Shown piece after piece: positions 24,647 through 32,514 of a DNA stretch of 35,469 nt (the stretch's first letter is position 1; the number at the start of each line of letters is the position of its first letter). A program made the translations under genes and the position numbers. The notes under the pieces are model-generated. The model was not told the DNA's origin. It searched no databases and saw only the letters and a program-made list of their open reading frames with translations. Origin of the DNA: a virus; IMG/VR virus record IMGVR_UViG_3300042549_010437, positions 1-35,469 of that record; one strand, given 5' to 3'.

Positions 24647-25240
24647 TTAGTTATGAATAATATTCCCTAATACAGGGGTTGTTGCGTTAATTGTTCCATT
24701 AAACACGTTAAACGGCGTTACGGCATCACAGCTATTACTCGTATAACTACCCCAAAGCCCATCAGAACCTGCGGTAACTTGAATTAATAAACTTTGAGGG
24801 GTACATACATTTGCTACTACTAAAGTAACACAAAATGTCCAAGTACATGAGCCTGCATCTCCAAAATCATTTCCTGGATTACCATCTATGGTTAAATCAA
24901 AAAAGTATCCTGGTCCTACTGTTACTACAGGTGTTGTGGTTGATGTTACTGAGGTTTTCCATACCCATTGCCCTCCAGTTGCATTACCTCCACAATTAGC
25001 AGGAGCCGTTTGAGGTGTAACAGAAGCCCAACCAGCACCTAATGTCAAGTCAAATCCATCTACCCAATTAGTACCTGCTTGTGTATATCCATTCATTGTA
25101 TAACACATTGTTACTGTTTGGCCAGGTAAATAAGTTCCTCCTACGGGTGGTGGGGATAAAGTAAATGATTGTGTTCCATTACATTGACTATAACTAAAAT
25201 AAGAAATAAAAATAAATAATATAACAACAAATAATTTCAT
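24647..25240 (-). CDS. Exported beta-rich protein, first of the secreted trio
   Basis: This 197-aa protein has a hydrophobic signal peptide (about 1-19, ending SYFSYSQ) followed by CNGTQSF. The Cys after Q does not make a proper lipobox, so ordinary cleavage is more likely than lipidation. The mature part is Gly/Thr/Val-rich with beta-sandwich features such as GGTYLPGQTVTMCYTMNGY (34-52), DGFDLTLGAGW and PGNDFGDAGSCTWTFCVTL (121-139), like cohesin- or PKD-type domains in Bacteroidota surface proteins. It ends TPVLGNIIHN. It is the first gene after the terminator, so the trio can be transcribed apart from the tube gene. Function unknown; a surface or envelope role is inferred from the signal peptide. 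Confidence 0.75.
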   Translation of the reverse strand: MKLFVVILFIFISYFSYSQCNGTQSFTLSPPPVGGTYLPGQTVTMCYTMNGYTQAGTNWVDGFDLTLGAGWASVTPQTAPANCGGNATGGQWVWKTSVTSTTTPVVTVGPGYFFDLTIDGNPGNDFGDAGSCTWTFCVTLVVANVCTPQSLLIQVTAGSDGLWGSYTSNSCDAVTPFNVFNGTINATTPVLGNIIHN

Positions 25241-25242
25241 GC

Positions 25243-25253
25243 TTATAAATATA
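25243..25253 (-). promoter_or_regulatory. Late-motif copy (variant) upstream of exported trio
   Basis: The sense strand reads TATATTTATAA, ending 2 bases before the ATG at 25240 and downstream of the terminator hairpin. A possible start of a separate transcript for the trio. Confidence 0.35.
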
Positions 25254-25285
25254 ATAACAAATTTTTAATATTCCAAAGGAAAACG

Positions 25286-25314
25286 AAAGCTCCACCACTT
25301 ACGTGAGGAGCTTT
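25286..25314 (-). terminator. Hairpin terminator after the tail tube gene
   Basis: Minus strand AAAGCTCC (25314-25307) pairs perfectly with GGAGCTTT (25293-25286), enclosing a 13-base loop that can add a short CAC/GTG helix. CGTTTTCC follows, a short T tract. The element is in the only gap over 60 bases in the structural block, 20 bases after the tube stop. The plus-strand orientation has no T tract, so it works for leftward transcription only. Confidence 0.75.
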
Positions 25315-25333
25315 ACTATTACGCGAATATGTT

Positions 25334-25822
25334 TTAGTAATTCAAGATACAATAATCTGGTTGTACTGTTATTGTAATATTTACTGCTGTACCATCATCA
25401 TCCCAATTATAATCTCCAAAGTTAACTTCAGTAATCATAGCTCCTTTAAGAATCCATTCATTAACAACATCACCTACAGGACCTAAACCATTAAATGTGA
25501 TATCTTTTTTATAGAAATCAGAATAACCATCTCTACCTGTTACTGACTCGTGACCTAAACGAACCCATTCCATTACTGTTTGTGAACCAGCAGGGGTAAT
25601 AGCTTCAAATAATGTGAATTGAACTGTATTCCAGATAGTTTTTCCTTTTACGTAACGTTGAACGTTGATGTGATTAAGAGCAACTGCGGTTTGTGTTAAT
25701 GAAATAGCACCCATTCCTTTTACCAAATATGATGGGATTCCATCCATATAAAGGATGAAACGGTTTGTTAGCCTTGGTTCAAACGCTGTGTAAAATATTT
25801 CGTTCGGATTTAAAATTGCCAT
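25334..25822 (-). CDS. 19: Tail tube protein (gp19-like)
   Basis: This 162-aa protein matches T4 gp19 in length (163 aa), in position right after the sheath, and in pattern: RLTNRFILYMDGIPSYLVKG (17-36), a beta-hairpin region INVQRYVKGKTIWNTVQFTL, EWVRLGHESVTGRDGYSDFY (85-104) for the helix and loop, and a final WILKGAMITEVNFGDYNWDD (122-141) with beta strands. The tube forms stacked hexameric rings inside the sheath and carries DNA and tape measure. It is preceded by a copy of the late motif and followed by the hairpin terminator, as expected for a heavily expressed gene. Identification is firm. Confidence 0.9.
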   Translation of the reverse strand: MAILNPNEIFYTAFEPRLTNRFILYMDGIPSYLVKGMGAISLTQTAVALNHINVQRYVKGKTIWNTVQFTLFEAITPAGSQTVMEWVRLGHESVTGRDGYSDFYKKDITFNGLGPVGDVVNEWILKGAMITEVNFGDYNWDDDGTAVNITITVQPDYCILNY

Positions 25823-25848
25823 TTTCTTTTTATTTTAATTTTGTTTTA

Positions 25849-25859
25849 TTATAAATATT
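25849..25859 (-). promoter_or_regulatory. Late-motif copy upstream of tail tube gene
   Basis: Sense AATATTTATAA followed by TAAAACAAAATT, ending 26 bases before the ATG at 25822. The largest spacing seen; too far to be a ribosome-binding element, which favours a promoter. Confidence 0.55.
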
Positions 25860-25873
25860 TAATTTTTTAGTTT

Positions 25874-27607
25874 TTATCCAGGAAATTCAGCTCCTGTTGG
25901 TAGTAAGATAAAATCTAAAGAAATAAATTCTGCTGTGCGTGTTGGTTGAATGTAAATTTGTCCTACTAATTGATTTCTATCTATTACATCTGGTCCATTA
26001 TTTGAATCATCCATAATTACTTTAAAGGCATATAGACCTTGTTTTTGTTGGATTGTTTCTAAATATGGGTTTACTCTTACAAGGAATGAATTTCTTGTAG
26101 AAATAGTGTTTTGTTCAAATACTACTGTATCAGCAATTTGACGGATATAGTTTTTCAATTCAATCAATAAACGTCTTACATTTACTCTATCAAGTGCAGA
26201 AGCTGCTTTTTGTAATGTTTTTTGTCCAAATACTACAACACCTTGTTTTGGTAAAGTAGCTAATGGGTTAACATTATTTTCGTATAGTGTATCTTTTTGA
26301 GATTGACTTAATCTATATTGAGCACGTAACACTGTTGATAAACCACCACGATTAATACCTGCTGGTGCGAACCAAGGAGCTGATACTTTATCGTTAAATG
26401 CATATACACCTGGGATTACAGTTGATGCTGGTGCCCATACGTGTTTTCCTGTGGCTGGGTCTACAATTCTTACCCAAGGCCAATATGTTGCAGCATATGA
26501 TGTGTCTCTAGTTTGTGCTTGTGTTTCAGCGTCTATTATTAATCCGTCGTATGAAGTTAAATCCATTACAAATAAACTATCTCCTCTATTTTGAGTATTT
26601 GTTATAATACTTGTAATTTGAGAAGGATGTAAATCATTTGTTAATCCAGGAGTAAATAATACATTATATTGGTATGCTTCATTGTTAGATAAAATATCAA
26701 TTGCTATGTCATAATCAGCTCCCACTAAACCTTGTGAATTTCCAGATGTTATAGTATCGTAAAAATTAATATCAGTTGGTTGTGAACCTACAGCACCATT
26801 AAATAAACCGTTTTGAGCTACTGGGATTGAACCTGTGTATTGTGGTTTTGCAACACCGTTTGGATCTAAATAATTTGGTGTGGGGTTGTTTACTGCTGTT
26901 ACACGAACATATAAAGATCTATTTGGGTAATTTCCAGTAACTATAATTTGATTAGTATTTGGATCATATACTTGTTTTTGATCACCTATTACTTTAGAAA
27001 TATATTTTGGAGAATTTGGATCTAAACTAACACCATTCCAACTTTCAAGAATTGTTTTTTTATTGTTAAGATCATCTCCTCTTCTTATTAATAAGTTGAA
27101 TGTACCTGAACCTGTATTAGGGCCTGTAATTTCAAATCTAATGTTATCTTTAGTTCCTAGGGTTAATGATCCATTTGATCCTGTAACTCCTGTATTCATT
27201 ACTGTACCTTCACCAATTGTTTCAAGTTCAAAAATATTAAATCCTACATATCCTGATTGTACATATCCATTTATTACATATAATTCATCATTAGTAACAT
27301 AAGAAGATGTTGCTGAGGTGAATGAACCTGATGCTACACGAGTTACTATTAAAGATAGACCACCATAATTAAAATAATTATAAGCAGCAATAGATGTAAA
27401 ATATGAATAATTTAAACTTTCACTAGTAACTACATCACCAAACCAAGTTGTATATTCAGAATAAGAAGTAACTTTAACCGGAATGTTAACCGGTCCTTTT
27501 GCTGTAGGTCCCATTATAGCAGCACCGGCTTGTGTAGGTTGTGCTGTTAAAAATGTATTATCTATCTCATTTAGTGAAACCCCAGGAGATACTGTAAAAT
27601 TTGCCAT
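25874..27607 (-). CDS. 18: Tail sheath protein, copy B (gp18-like)
   Basis: This 577-aa protein has the contractile sheath signature. The N-terminus is VSPGVSLNEIDNTF with GAAIMGPTAKGPVNIPV (28-44) and a strand YNYFNYGGLSLIVTRV. The C-terminal domain contains FAPAGINRGGL, ALDRVNVRRLLIELKNYIRQ and the final IYIQPTRTAEFISLDFILLPTG, the strand that interlocks with neighbouring subunits. It is clearly paralogous to the sheath gene just upstream (same landmarks, different insertions in the middle). Sheath subunits polymerise around the tube and contract on infection. Whether both copies enter one sheath is unknown. Its 45-base leader holds the late motif. Confidence 0.92.
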   Translation of the reverse strand: MANFTVSPGVSLNEIDNTFLTAQPTQAGAAIMGPTAKGPVNIPVKVTSYSEYTTWFGDVVTSESLNYSYFTSIAAYNYFNYGGLSLIVTRVASGSFTSATSSYVTNDELYVINGYVQSGYVGFNIFELETIGEGTVMNTGVTGSNGSLTLGTKDNIRFEITGPNTGSGTFNLLIRRGDDLNNKKTILESWNGVSLDPNSPKYISKVIGDQKQVYDPNTNQIIVTGNYPNRSLYVRVTAVNNPTPNYLDPNGVAKPQYTGSIPVAQNGLFNGAVGSQPTDINFYDTITSGNSQGLVGADYDIAIDILSNNEAYQYNVLFTPGLTNDLHPSQITSIITNTQNRGDSLFVMDLTSYDGLIIDAETQAQTRDTSYAATYWPWVRIVDPATGKHVWAPASTVIPGVYAFNDKVSAPWFAPAGINRGGLSTVLRAQYRLSQSQKDTLYENNVNPLATLPKQGVVVFGQKTLQKAASALDRVNVRRLLIELKNYIRQIADTVVFEQNTISTRNSFLVRVNPYLETIQQKQGLYAFKVIMDDSNNGPDVIDRNQLVGQIYIQPTRTAEFISLDFILLPTGAEFPG

Positions 27608-27619
27608 TGTATTTTTTTA

Positions 27620-27630
27620 TTATAAATATT
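27620..27630 (-). promoter_or_regulatory. Late-motif copy upstream of sheath B
   Basis: Sense AATATTTATAA followed by TAAAAAAATA, ending 12 bases before the ATG at 27607. Confidence 0.55.
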
Positions 27631-27652
27631 AATTTTTTTCTTAAAATTTAGT

Positions 27653-29416
27653 TTAAGATGGGAAAACTGCACCTGTAGGTAATATGTTGAAATCTAAAAT
27701 AATAAATTCAGCTGTTTTTGTAGGTTGTAAATAAATTTGACCTATTAACTGGTTGTTGTCTATTACTGTTGGTGTATTGTTAGATTCATCCATTACAACT
27801 TGATAAGATGTTAATCCTTGGTTATTTTGAACTGTAGATAGGTAAGAATTAATAATAGATGAAAATTCATTTCTAGTAACTGTATCATTTTGTTCAAACA
27901 CATATGAATTTGCTACTTGAGAAATATAATTTTTCAATTCAATCAATAAACGTCTTACATTTACACGATCTAATGCGCTTTGTTTTTTCTGTAAGGTCTT
28001 TTGTCCAAATACAGTAACGCCGGAATTTGGAAATGTTGCTATGGGGTTGATGTTAGCTTGGTAAAGTGAATCTCTATTTCCTTGGGTTAAAAATCTTTCT
28101 GCTGCTAATGCATTAGTAATTATTCCTCTATTTATACCAGCAGGAGCAAACCATGGATATGAAATTGAATCATTTTTAGCATAAACTCCAGGTATCATAG
28201 TAGAAGCAGGAACCCATCTTTGAGTAGCTGTATTAGGATCAATTGTTTTAACCCAAGGCCAATAATTAGCAACATATGAATTGTCATATAATGCTCTAGC
28301 ACCGTTAGTTAAAATAGCATTAATAGGAGAATTATATTTTACCAAATCAATAACTGTCATGGTATCTGCTCTTTCAGTAACAGTATTAACTAATTGTGTT
28401 ATTACTGAAATGTGATCGGTAAATGTGTCATCTGCAATTAATCCAGGTGCTGTAATGAAATTATATTTGTAAGCATCTTTATTAGCAAGTAATGCTATAG
28501 ATTCAGTATAATCATTTGCATGTAAACCTTGAATATTATCATTTACAATATTTTCATAATATGCTCCAGCAGCAAATGTTGGGATATTATCTCCGTTTCC
28601 ATCACCAAATACTCCTTGAGCTGCTTTTGGAAGTGAACCTGTATATTCATTTTTAGGTAAACCTAAATTATTAAAATAATTTGGAGTAGGTTGATTTACT
28701 TGTTTAACACGAACATAATTTGATATGTTAGGATAATTACCTACGGTTTGGATATAATACTCACCATTATCTTCTTGAATAGTTTCATATTGATTTCCAA
28801 TTATTTTTTCAATATAATTTGGTGAAAATGGATCTAATGATAATGGACCCCAAGTTTCTACAATTGATGGTTGAACACTTGAATCATTACCTTGTCTAAT
28901 TAACAATGTAAAAGTTCCGTTATCAATATTTGGAGAAAGTATTTGCCATCTGTAATTATTAGATGAACCACTTAATAAAGTATCGTTTGTGCCTGTAGGA
29001 CCATCACTATTTAATATTTTTCCTTCAGCAAGAGTTTCCAATACAAATACACTAGTATTGTATGGAGCGCCTGCAGAATGATCAGATGCTGAAACAAATG
29101 ATGATGAAGCTGGTGTCCACGCTGTTAAAGTACTACCACTTACTACTCTAGTTACAAGTAAAGCTGATCCGCCATTGTTAAAATAGTTATAAGCTGAAAT
29201 TGATGTTAAGTAGGTATATGATTGACCTCCACTAAGAAATGTAGTACCATACTTGTTAGTATAGTCACTATAAGTTGTACATAATGTGGGGATTCCGACT
29301 TTTCCTTTAGGGGTTGGTCCTATAATTGCTGCTCCTGCTTGAACTGGGGCTTGTGTAATAAATGATTGATCATTTTCTATGGCTAATACACCAGGTGATA
29401 CAATTGTTTCTGCCAT
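27653..29416 (-). CDS. 18: Tail sheath protein, copy A (gp18-like)
   Basis: This 587-aa sheath paralogue has N-terminal VSPGVLAIENDQSF and GAAIIGPTPKGKVGIPTLCT (28-47), then the strand YNYFNNGGSALLVTRV. The C-terminal landmarks are WFAPAGINRGI, ALDRVNVRRLLIELKNYISQ, GLTSYQVVMDESNN and IYLQPTKTAEFIILDFNILP. It differs from copy B throughout the central (likely outer, protruding) domain while core motifs are nearly identical, which points to an old duplication with retained core contacts. The gene follows the 88-aa coiled-coil gene and a motif-bearing leader of 45 bases. Identification is firm; the reason for two copies is not. Confidence 0.92.
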   Translation of the reverse strand: MAETIVSPGVLAIENDQSFITQAPVQAGAAIIGPTPKGKVGIPTLCTTYSDYTNKYGTTFLSGGQSYTYLTSISAYNYFNNGGSALLVTRVVSGSTLTAWTPASSSFVSASDHSAGAPYNTSVFVLETLAEGKILNSDGPTGTNDTLLSGSSNNYRWQILSPNIDNGTFTLLIRQGNDSSVQPSIVETWGPLSLDPFSPNYIEKIIGNQYETIQEDNGEYYIQTVGNYPNISNYVRVKQVNQPTPNYFNNLGLPKNEYTGSLPKAAQGVFGDGNGDNIPTFAAGAYYENIVNDNIQGLHANDYTESIALLANKDAYKYNFITAPGLIADDTFTDHISVITQLVNTVTERADTMTVIDLVKYNSPINAILTNGARALYDNSYVANYWPWVKTIDPNTATQRWVPASTMIPGVYAKNDSISYPWFAPAGINRGIITNALAAERFLTQGNRDSLYQANINPIATFPNSGVTVFGQKTLQKKQSALDRVNVRRLLIELKNYISQVANSYVFEQNDTVTRNEFSSIINSYLSTVQNNQGLTSYQVVMDESNNTPTVIDNNQLIGQIYLQPTKTAEFIILDFNILPTGAVFPS

Positions 29417-29434
29417 TTGTTATAAATTATTTTA

Positions 29435-29445
29435 TTATAAATATG
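29435..29445 (-). promoter_or_regulatory. Late-motif copy upstream of sheath A
   Basis: Sense CATATTTATAA followed by TAAAATAATTT, ending 18 bases before the ATG at 29416. A partial second copy (AATTTATAAC, 29429-29420) lies between it and the ATG. Confidence 0.5.
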
Positions 29446-29461
29446 GTAAAACTAAAATAGA

Positions 29462-29728
29462 TTAATCTAAATTAATAATCTCACCGGATGTTGGGTCTAC
29501 ATTAGACTTACCATACTTTTCAAATATTAATTGAGTAAAACTTTTTTCCTTATTTGCTAATTCCTCTAAAAACTCTTTCGCATCTGAATATCTTTGGTCG
29601 ATTTGGATTTTTACCAATTCGATTTGGCCTAGTTCTAGAATTACTGTTTGAGTTCCTTCTTGAATTTCTTGTAAAGTTTTAAATTCTTCTTCTGTTAAAA
29701 ACTTTTTTTCTGTTGTAACTTGTTCCAT
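29462..29728 (-). CDS. Small coiled-coil protein between tail completion and sheath genes
   Basis: This 88-aa, strongly charged helical protein has LTEEEFKTLQEIQ (11-23), VILELGQIELVKIQIDQRY (29-47) and ELANKEKSFTQLIFEKYG (56-73), then a short DPTSGEIINLD tail. Heptad spacing suggests a coiled coil of two helices, prefoldin-like in appearance. There is no signal or enzyme motif. The start is 17 bases after the 48-aa basic gene, with a leader of repeated AAATAAAT. I recall small coiled-coil proteins with a GE-x-INLD-like end in other phages of Bacteroidota, but I cannot name a function. Assembly factor or minor capsid/neck protein are both possible. Confidence 0.7.
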   Translation of the reverse strand: MEQVTTEKKFLTEEEFKTLQEIQEGTQTVILELGQIELVKIQIDQRYSDAKEFLEELANKEKSFTQLIFEKYGKSNVDPTSGEIINLD

Positions 29729-29745
29729 TTTTTATTTATTTTTAT

Positions 29746-29892
29746 TTATTTACCTTGTGATATATATTGTTTAATATAGTTTTTACTAGTTTTTATTTTG
29801 CTAGATTTTGATTTTGCATGAACCCCTGGTCTTTTTCTCCTTGGTTTTTTGTTAAAAGAGATAGATGAAATTGATTTTGTTTTTGCTGCCAT
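29746..29892 (-). CDS. Very small basic protein (48 aa)
   Basis: A complete short ORF with ATG at 29892, one base after the stop of the gp15-like gene, and TAA at 29748-29746. The product is 48 aa, about one third Lys/Arg, with the central phrase KKPRRKRPGVHAKSKSSKIK (15-34) and a C-terminal NYIKQYISQGK. Coding is supported by tight packing between two genes on the same strand, an ATGGC start context like its neighbours, and an otherwise unexplained 150-base gap. The RPGVHAK-x-K-x-S phrase is one I associate with small proteins in other phage structural regions, from memory only. It is likely to bind nucleic acid or an acidic virion surface. Confidence 0.75.
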   Translation of the reverse strand: MAAKTKSISSISFNKKPRRKRPGVHAKSKSSKIKTSKNYIKQYISQGK

Positions 29893-29893
29893 T

Positions 29894-30799
29894 TTATAGA
29901 TTATTTAAATTAGTAACGGTTTCTATTCCTACAATAACTTGAGATGTACTGTTGTATTTTTTTATAGCTGTTAATTGTTTTTGAATGTTGTCAGGGATAA
30001 TATATCCTTTAATTGTTAATGTAAAGTTTGATTTTGCTATTCTATTAGAATTATCTGAAATTTCAATTGGAGTTGAAAATGAATTAATGGTAGCCATAAA
30101 TTTAAATCGTTCCGGGTCACCCCAATACGAATCAGATGCATAATTAATTGCTTCTACAATTTTATTTAATTGAGAGACATAATATGTTTGAATAGCACAA
30201 GTGTAACTTATAGTAACGTAATCGGGAATAATATTAACAATAAATTGTTCTGTTGGTATGCGATTATTTAATATATCAAAATTTGAATATGCATTTTTTG
30301 GATTGTATGTTTTTTTCCACGATGTGTATAAATGTGGTGTATTAGCATCCATTTTATTTCCTAAAGATCTATTTTTATCTATAGTTTCACGTTTAAACAT
30401 AATAAGCGGAGCCATAATAGCACCATTTTTATCTTTATAATATCCATCTTTTTGTGTTGATTTCCATTTTTCAGGTGAACCATATATAACAGGAACAGCT
30501 ATTCTAACATTGTTTTGAATAACATATGGACGTATCACATTTTGAAAATAATACATTATAGATTCATCTATATCTTCAAATCCTACTGTAAATTGTTTGG
30601 TAGTATCTCCTTTGAATGATGTTTGTAATGAACGATTAATACCTAATCCATTTTGTTCATTTGCTGTGAATTGATCAAAATTAGAAGGTATATTAGGATT
30701 GCCATAAGATTCCCCGGTTTCGGGAAACACATATGGTTCTATCTGCTCATTTGAAATCTGTTTTTGGGATTTCGGAGTAGGTTTTCTAGTTGATGGCAT
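29894..30799 (-). CDS. 15: Tail completion / sheath stabiliser (gp15-like)
   Basis: This 301-aa protein has a disordered Pro/Lys/Gln-rich N-terminus (1-70), then DIDESIMYYFQNVIRPYVIQ (77-96) and NVRIAVPVIYGSPEKWKS (97-114), followed by PLIMFKRETIDKNRSLGN (131-148). In T4-like phages, gp15 has the same helix, then (I/V)PVIYG-x-x-E-(K/R) element; it caps the tail tube and sheath and docks to the neck. A later part with EQFIVNIIPDYVTISYTCAI fits a beta barrel. Gene order gp13-gp14-gp15-sheath-tube supports the call. The gap to the gp14-like gene is 3 bases. Confidence 0.8.
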   Translation of the reverse strand: MPSTRKPTPKSQKQISNEQIEPYVFPETGESYGNPNIPSNFDQFTANEQNGLGINRSLQTSFKGDTTKQFTVGFEDIDESIMYYFQNVIRPYVIQNNVRIAVPVIYGSPEKWKSTQKDGYYKDKNGAIMAPLIMFKRETIDKNRSLGNKMDANTPHLYTSWKKTYNPKNAYSNFDILNNRIPTEQFIVNIIPDYVTISYTCAIQTYYVSQLNKIVEAINYASDSYWGDPERFKFMATINSFSTPIEISDNSNRIAKSNFTLTIKGYIIPDNIQKQLTAIKKYNSTSQVIVGIETVTNLNNL

Positions 30800-30802
30800 A
30801 TT

Positions 30803-31312
30803 CTATATTCTTTCTCTAGTAATTTGGACTTTATCAGCAGGTACATAATGTGTGATGCAAATAGTTGATATATTTGAACCAAAACCTTCTAATCCTGGGT
30901 TTAGTGGATTTATATTATATGGATAATCTGGGTCTTTTCCTACAAATAATTGATTATTAGTTGTATTATCAATTTCCCAATATCCTTCATACCACATAAT
31001 TATATCTCCTACTTCAGGGTTAACATTAGCATCAACTAAATCATCACGTAAAAATTTAAATGTCATAGGTCGTTCATAACTTACACCAAAGTCATCAGTT
31101 GGTGCAGTGTTGTCTCCTCTATCAATTAGCACGTTTAAAAGAACTGGTTCTGCATATAGTTTTGTACCGGCTGCTTCACCATAGATATTTACTTTTGTTT
31201 CAGCGGTTTTAAGTTGATAAAATACACATTGTTGAGTAATAATATCCCACAACAACTCTCTATTGAGATGTCTAAACAATGAAATATCACGAGCTGATCC
31301 AAATAGTGCCAT
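30803..31312 (-). CDS. 14: Neck protein (gp14-like)
   Basis: This 169-aa protein opens MALFGSARDISLFRHLNREL, then LWDIITQQCVFYQL and ETKVNIYGEAAGTKLYAEP (38-56), a segment typical of the T4 gp14 head-completion protein family. The end has PEVGDIIMWYEGYWEID and ICITHYVPADKVQITRERI. It is shorter than T4 gp14 (256 aa) but in the usual place directly after gp13, one base apart. In T4, gp13 and gp14 close the head after DNA packaging and bind the tail. The identity of gp14 rather than another neck component is inferred from order and the IYGEA element. Confidence 0.75.
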   Translation of the reverse strand: MALFGSARDISLFRHLNRELLWDIITQQCVFYQLKTAETKVNIYGEAAGTKLYAEPVLLNVLIDRGDNTAPTDDFGVSYERPMTFKFLRDDLVDANVNPEVGDIIMWYEGYWEIDNTTNNQLFVGKDPDYPYNINPLNPGLEGFGSNISTICITHYVPADKVQITRERI

Positions 31313-31313
31313 A

Positions 31314-32459
31314 TTATCCTACAAAAATGTTCATTGGAACGTAATTAATTGTTTTTTGTTGAGCCTCACCTTCGGCTGCTTTTTTCTCTAGTAATGCTTT
31401 ACGAGAAGTTGTATCAAAATATAATCTTAAACGTTCAATTAGTGCTGTTTTCTCACTAGTTGCTGCTGCGATTAAGTCTGATTGGTTTAATGTAATTTCA
31501 GATCCTGGGATTGGTATATTAGAATATTTTCCTCTAACATATCCTAGCATTTCTTTTACTAATGCTAAAGAATATTCAAATACCCATGAACGCCCAATTG
31601 AATTTATATTAGAATATGTTGGATTTTCATATGGTATATTTGATACATTTGTAATTAAATCAGAACCACCAGAATATGGGTTATTTCGTTCAGTTTTAAG
31701 TATGTAATGGAAATTTAGTTTTTGTATACCTCCTGTTGGTATAGGAAACAATCTTAATTGATTGTTAACCAATTCAAAAGTATATTGTGACTTTCTAATT
31801 TGGTCATTTAATTCAATAGCTTGAATTTTCTGTAAATCATAATTCATAGGCATTAACATAAAGTTAATAGCTGGTGAATATGATCCCCATCCAAAACTAT
31901 CTAACATTTGCATCATACCCGTACCTGTACCTGCGTATGGGTCAAAATATCTTGTAATAGCGGGAGGTGCCTCGTAAAATATACGTTTAATTTCAATTCC
32001 ACCTGATATGCTTTGGGAAATTGCCCATTCATTCATATCATAGTTTTGTACTCTATATTTTAAGTCAATAGAACCTGTGTGGTATGTTACTGTTCCACCA
32101 ACACCTGCTTCTTCGCCATATTGATCGGAAAGTAAAACTACACCTGCTAAATTTTCCGAAATGAGTCTATCATTTGGAGCACCAATTGAAGTTGAGTTAC
32201 CTTGAAAAGAAAGTAAATTATCTGCAGCTTGGTAAGCGTATAGTTCGTTTCCATAAGTAGTAACAGCATCTTCTAGAGCTGTGTAGAAGTTAATGTTTTG
32301 CAATTCAATCTCAACTAAAGGATAACCTAAGCGTTGAGCTGCAAATTTAGCAAATTTGTCAGCATCTTGTTGGAATTGATAATCATTATCGTAAAATCCA
32401 AAAGGTGTGTCGCCAGGAAAGAAGCTACTTGAGCCCGGCCATATAGGAATATTTGCCAT
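31314..32459 (-). CDS. 13: Neck protein (gp13-like)
   Basis: This 381-aa protein has GYPLVEIELQNINFYTALED (45-64), then AVTTYGNELYAYQAADNLLS (65-84), the pattern of T4-like gp13 neck proteins. A middle region is rich in Tyr/Pro/Gly. Late helices WVFEYSLALVKEMLGYVRGK and IPIPGSEITLNQSDLI also agree with that family. It ends NYVPMNIFVG, one base before the gp14-like gene. gp13 forms the portal-proximal neck ring in T4 and seals packaged DNA. The 55-base leader carries a late-motif copy. Confidence 0.82.
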   Translation of the reverse strand: MANIPIWPGSSSFFPGDTPFGFYDNDYQFQQDADKFAKFAAQRLGYPLVEIELQNINFYTALEDAVTTYGNELYAYQAADNLLSFQGNSTSIGAPNDRLISENLAGVVLLSDQYGEEAGVGGTVTYHTGSIDLKYRVQNYDMNEWAISQSISGGIEIKRIFYEAPPAITRYFDPYAGTGTGMMQMLDSFGWGSYSPAINFMLMPMNYDLQKIQAIELNDQIRKSQYTFELVNNQLRLFPIPTGGIQKLNFHYILKTERNNPYSGGSDLITNVSNIPYENPTYSNINSIGRSWVFEYSLALVKEMLGYVRGKYSNIPIPGSEITLNQSDLIAAATSEKTALIERLRLYFDTTSRKALLEKKAAEGEAQQKTINYVPMNIFVG

Positions 32460-32471
32460 CTTAGTATTTTA

Positions 32472-32482
32472 TTATAAATATT
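32472..32482 (-). promoter_or_regulatory. Late-motif copy upstream of neck gene
   Basis: Sense AATATTTATAA followed by TAAAATACTAAG, ending 12 bases before the ATG at 32459. Confidence 0.55.
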
Positions 32483-32514
32483 AGTAAATTTAAAAGCAAC
32501 AAAAGTTTTACACA

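Noticed and set aside
24647-25240. Lipoprotein reading of the first exported protein because of the Cys after the signal peptide
   Set aside because: The residue before the Cys is Gln rather than Gly, Ala or Ser, so the lipobox is not satisfied.
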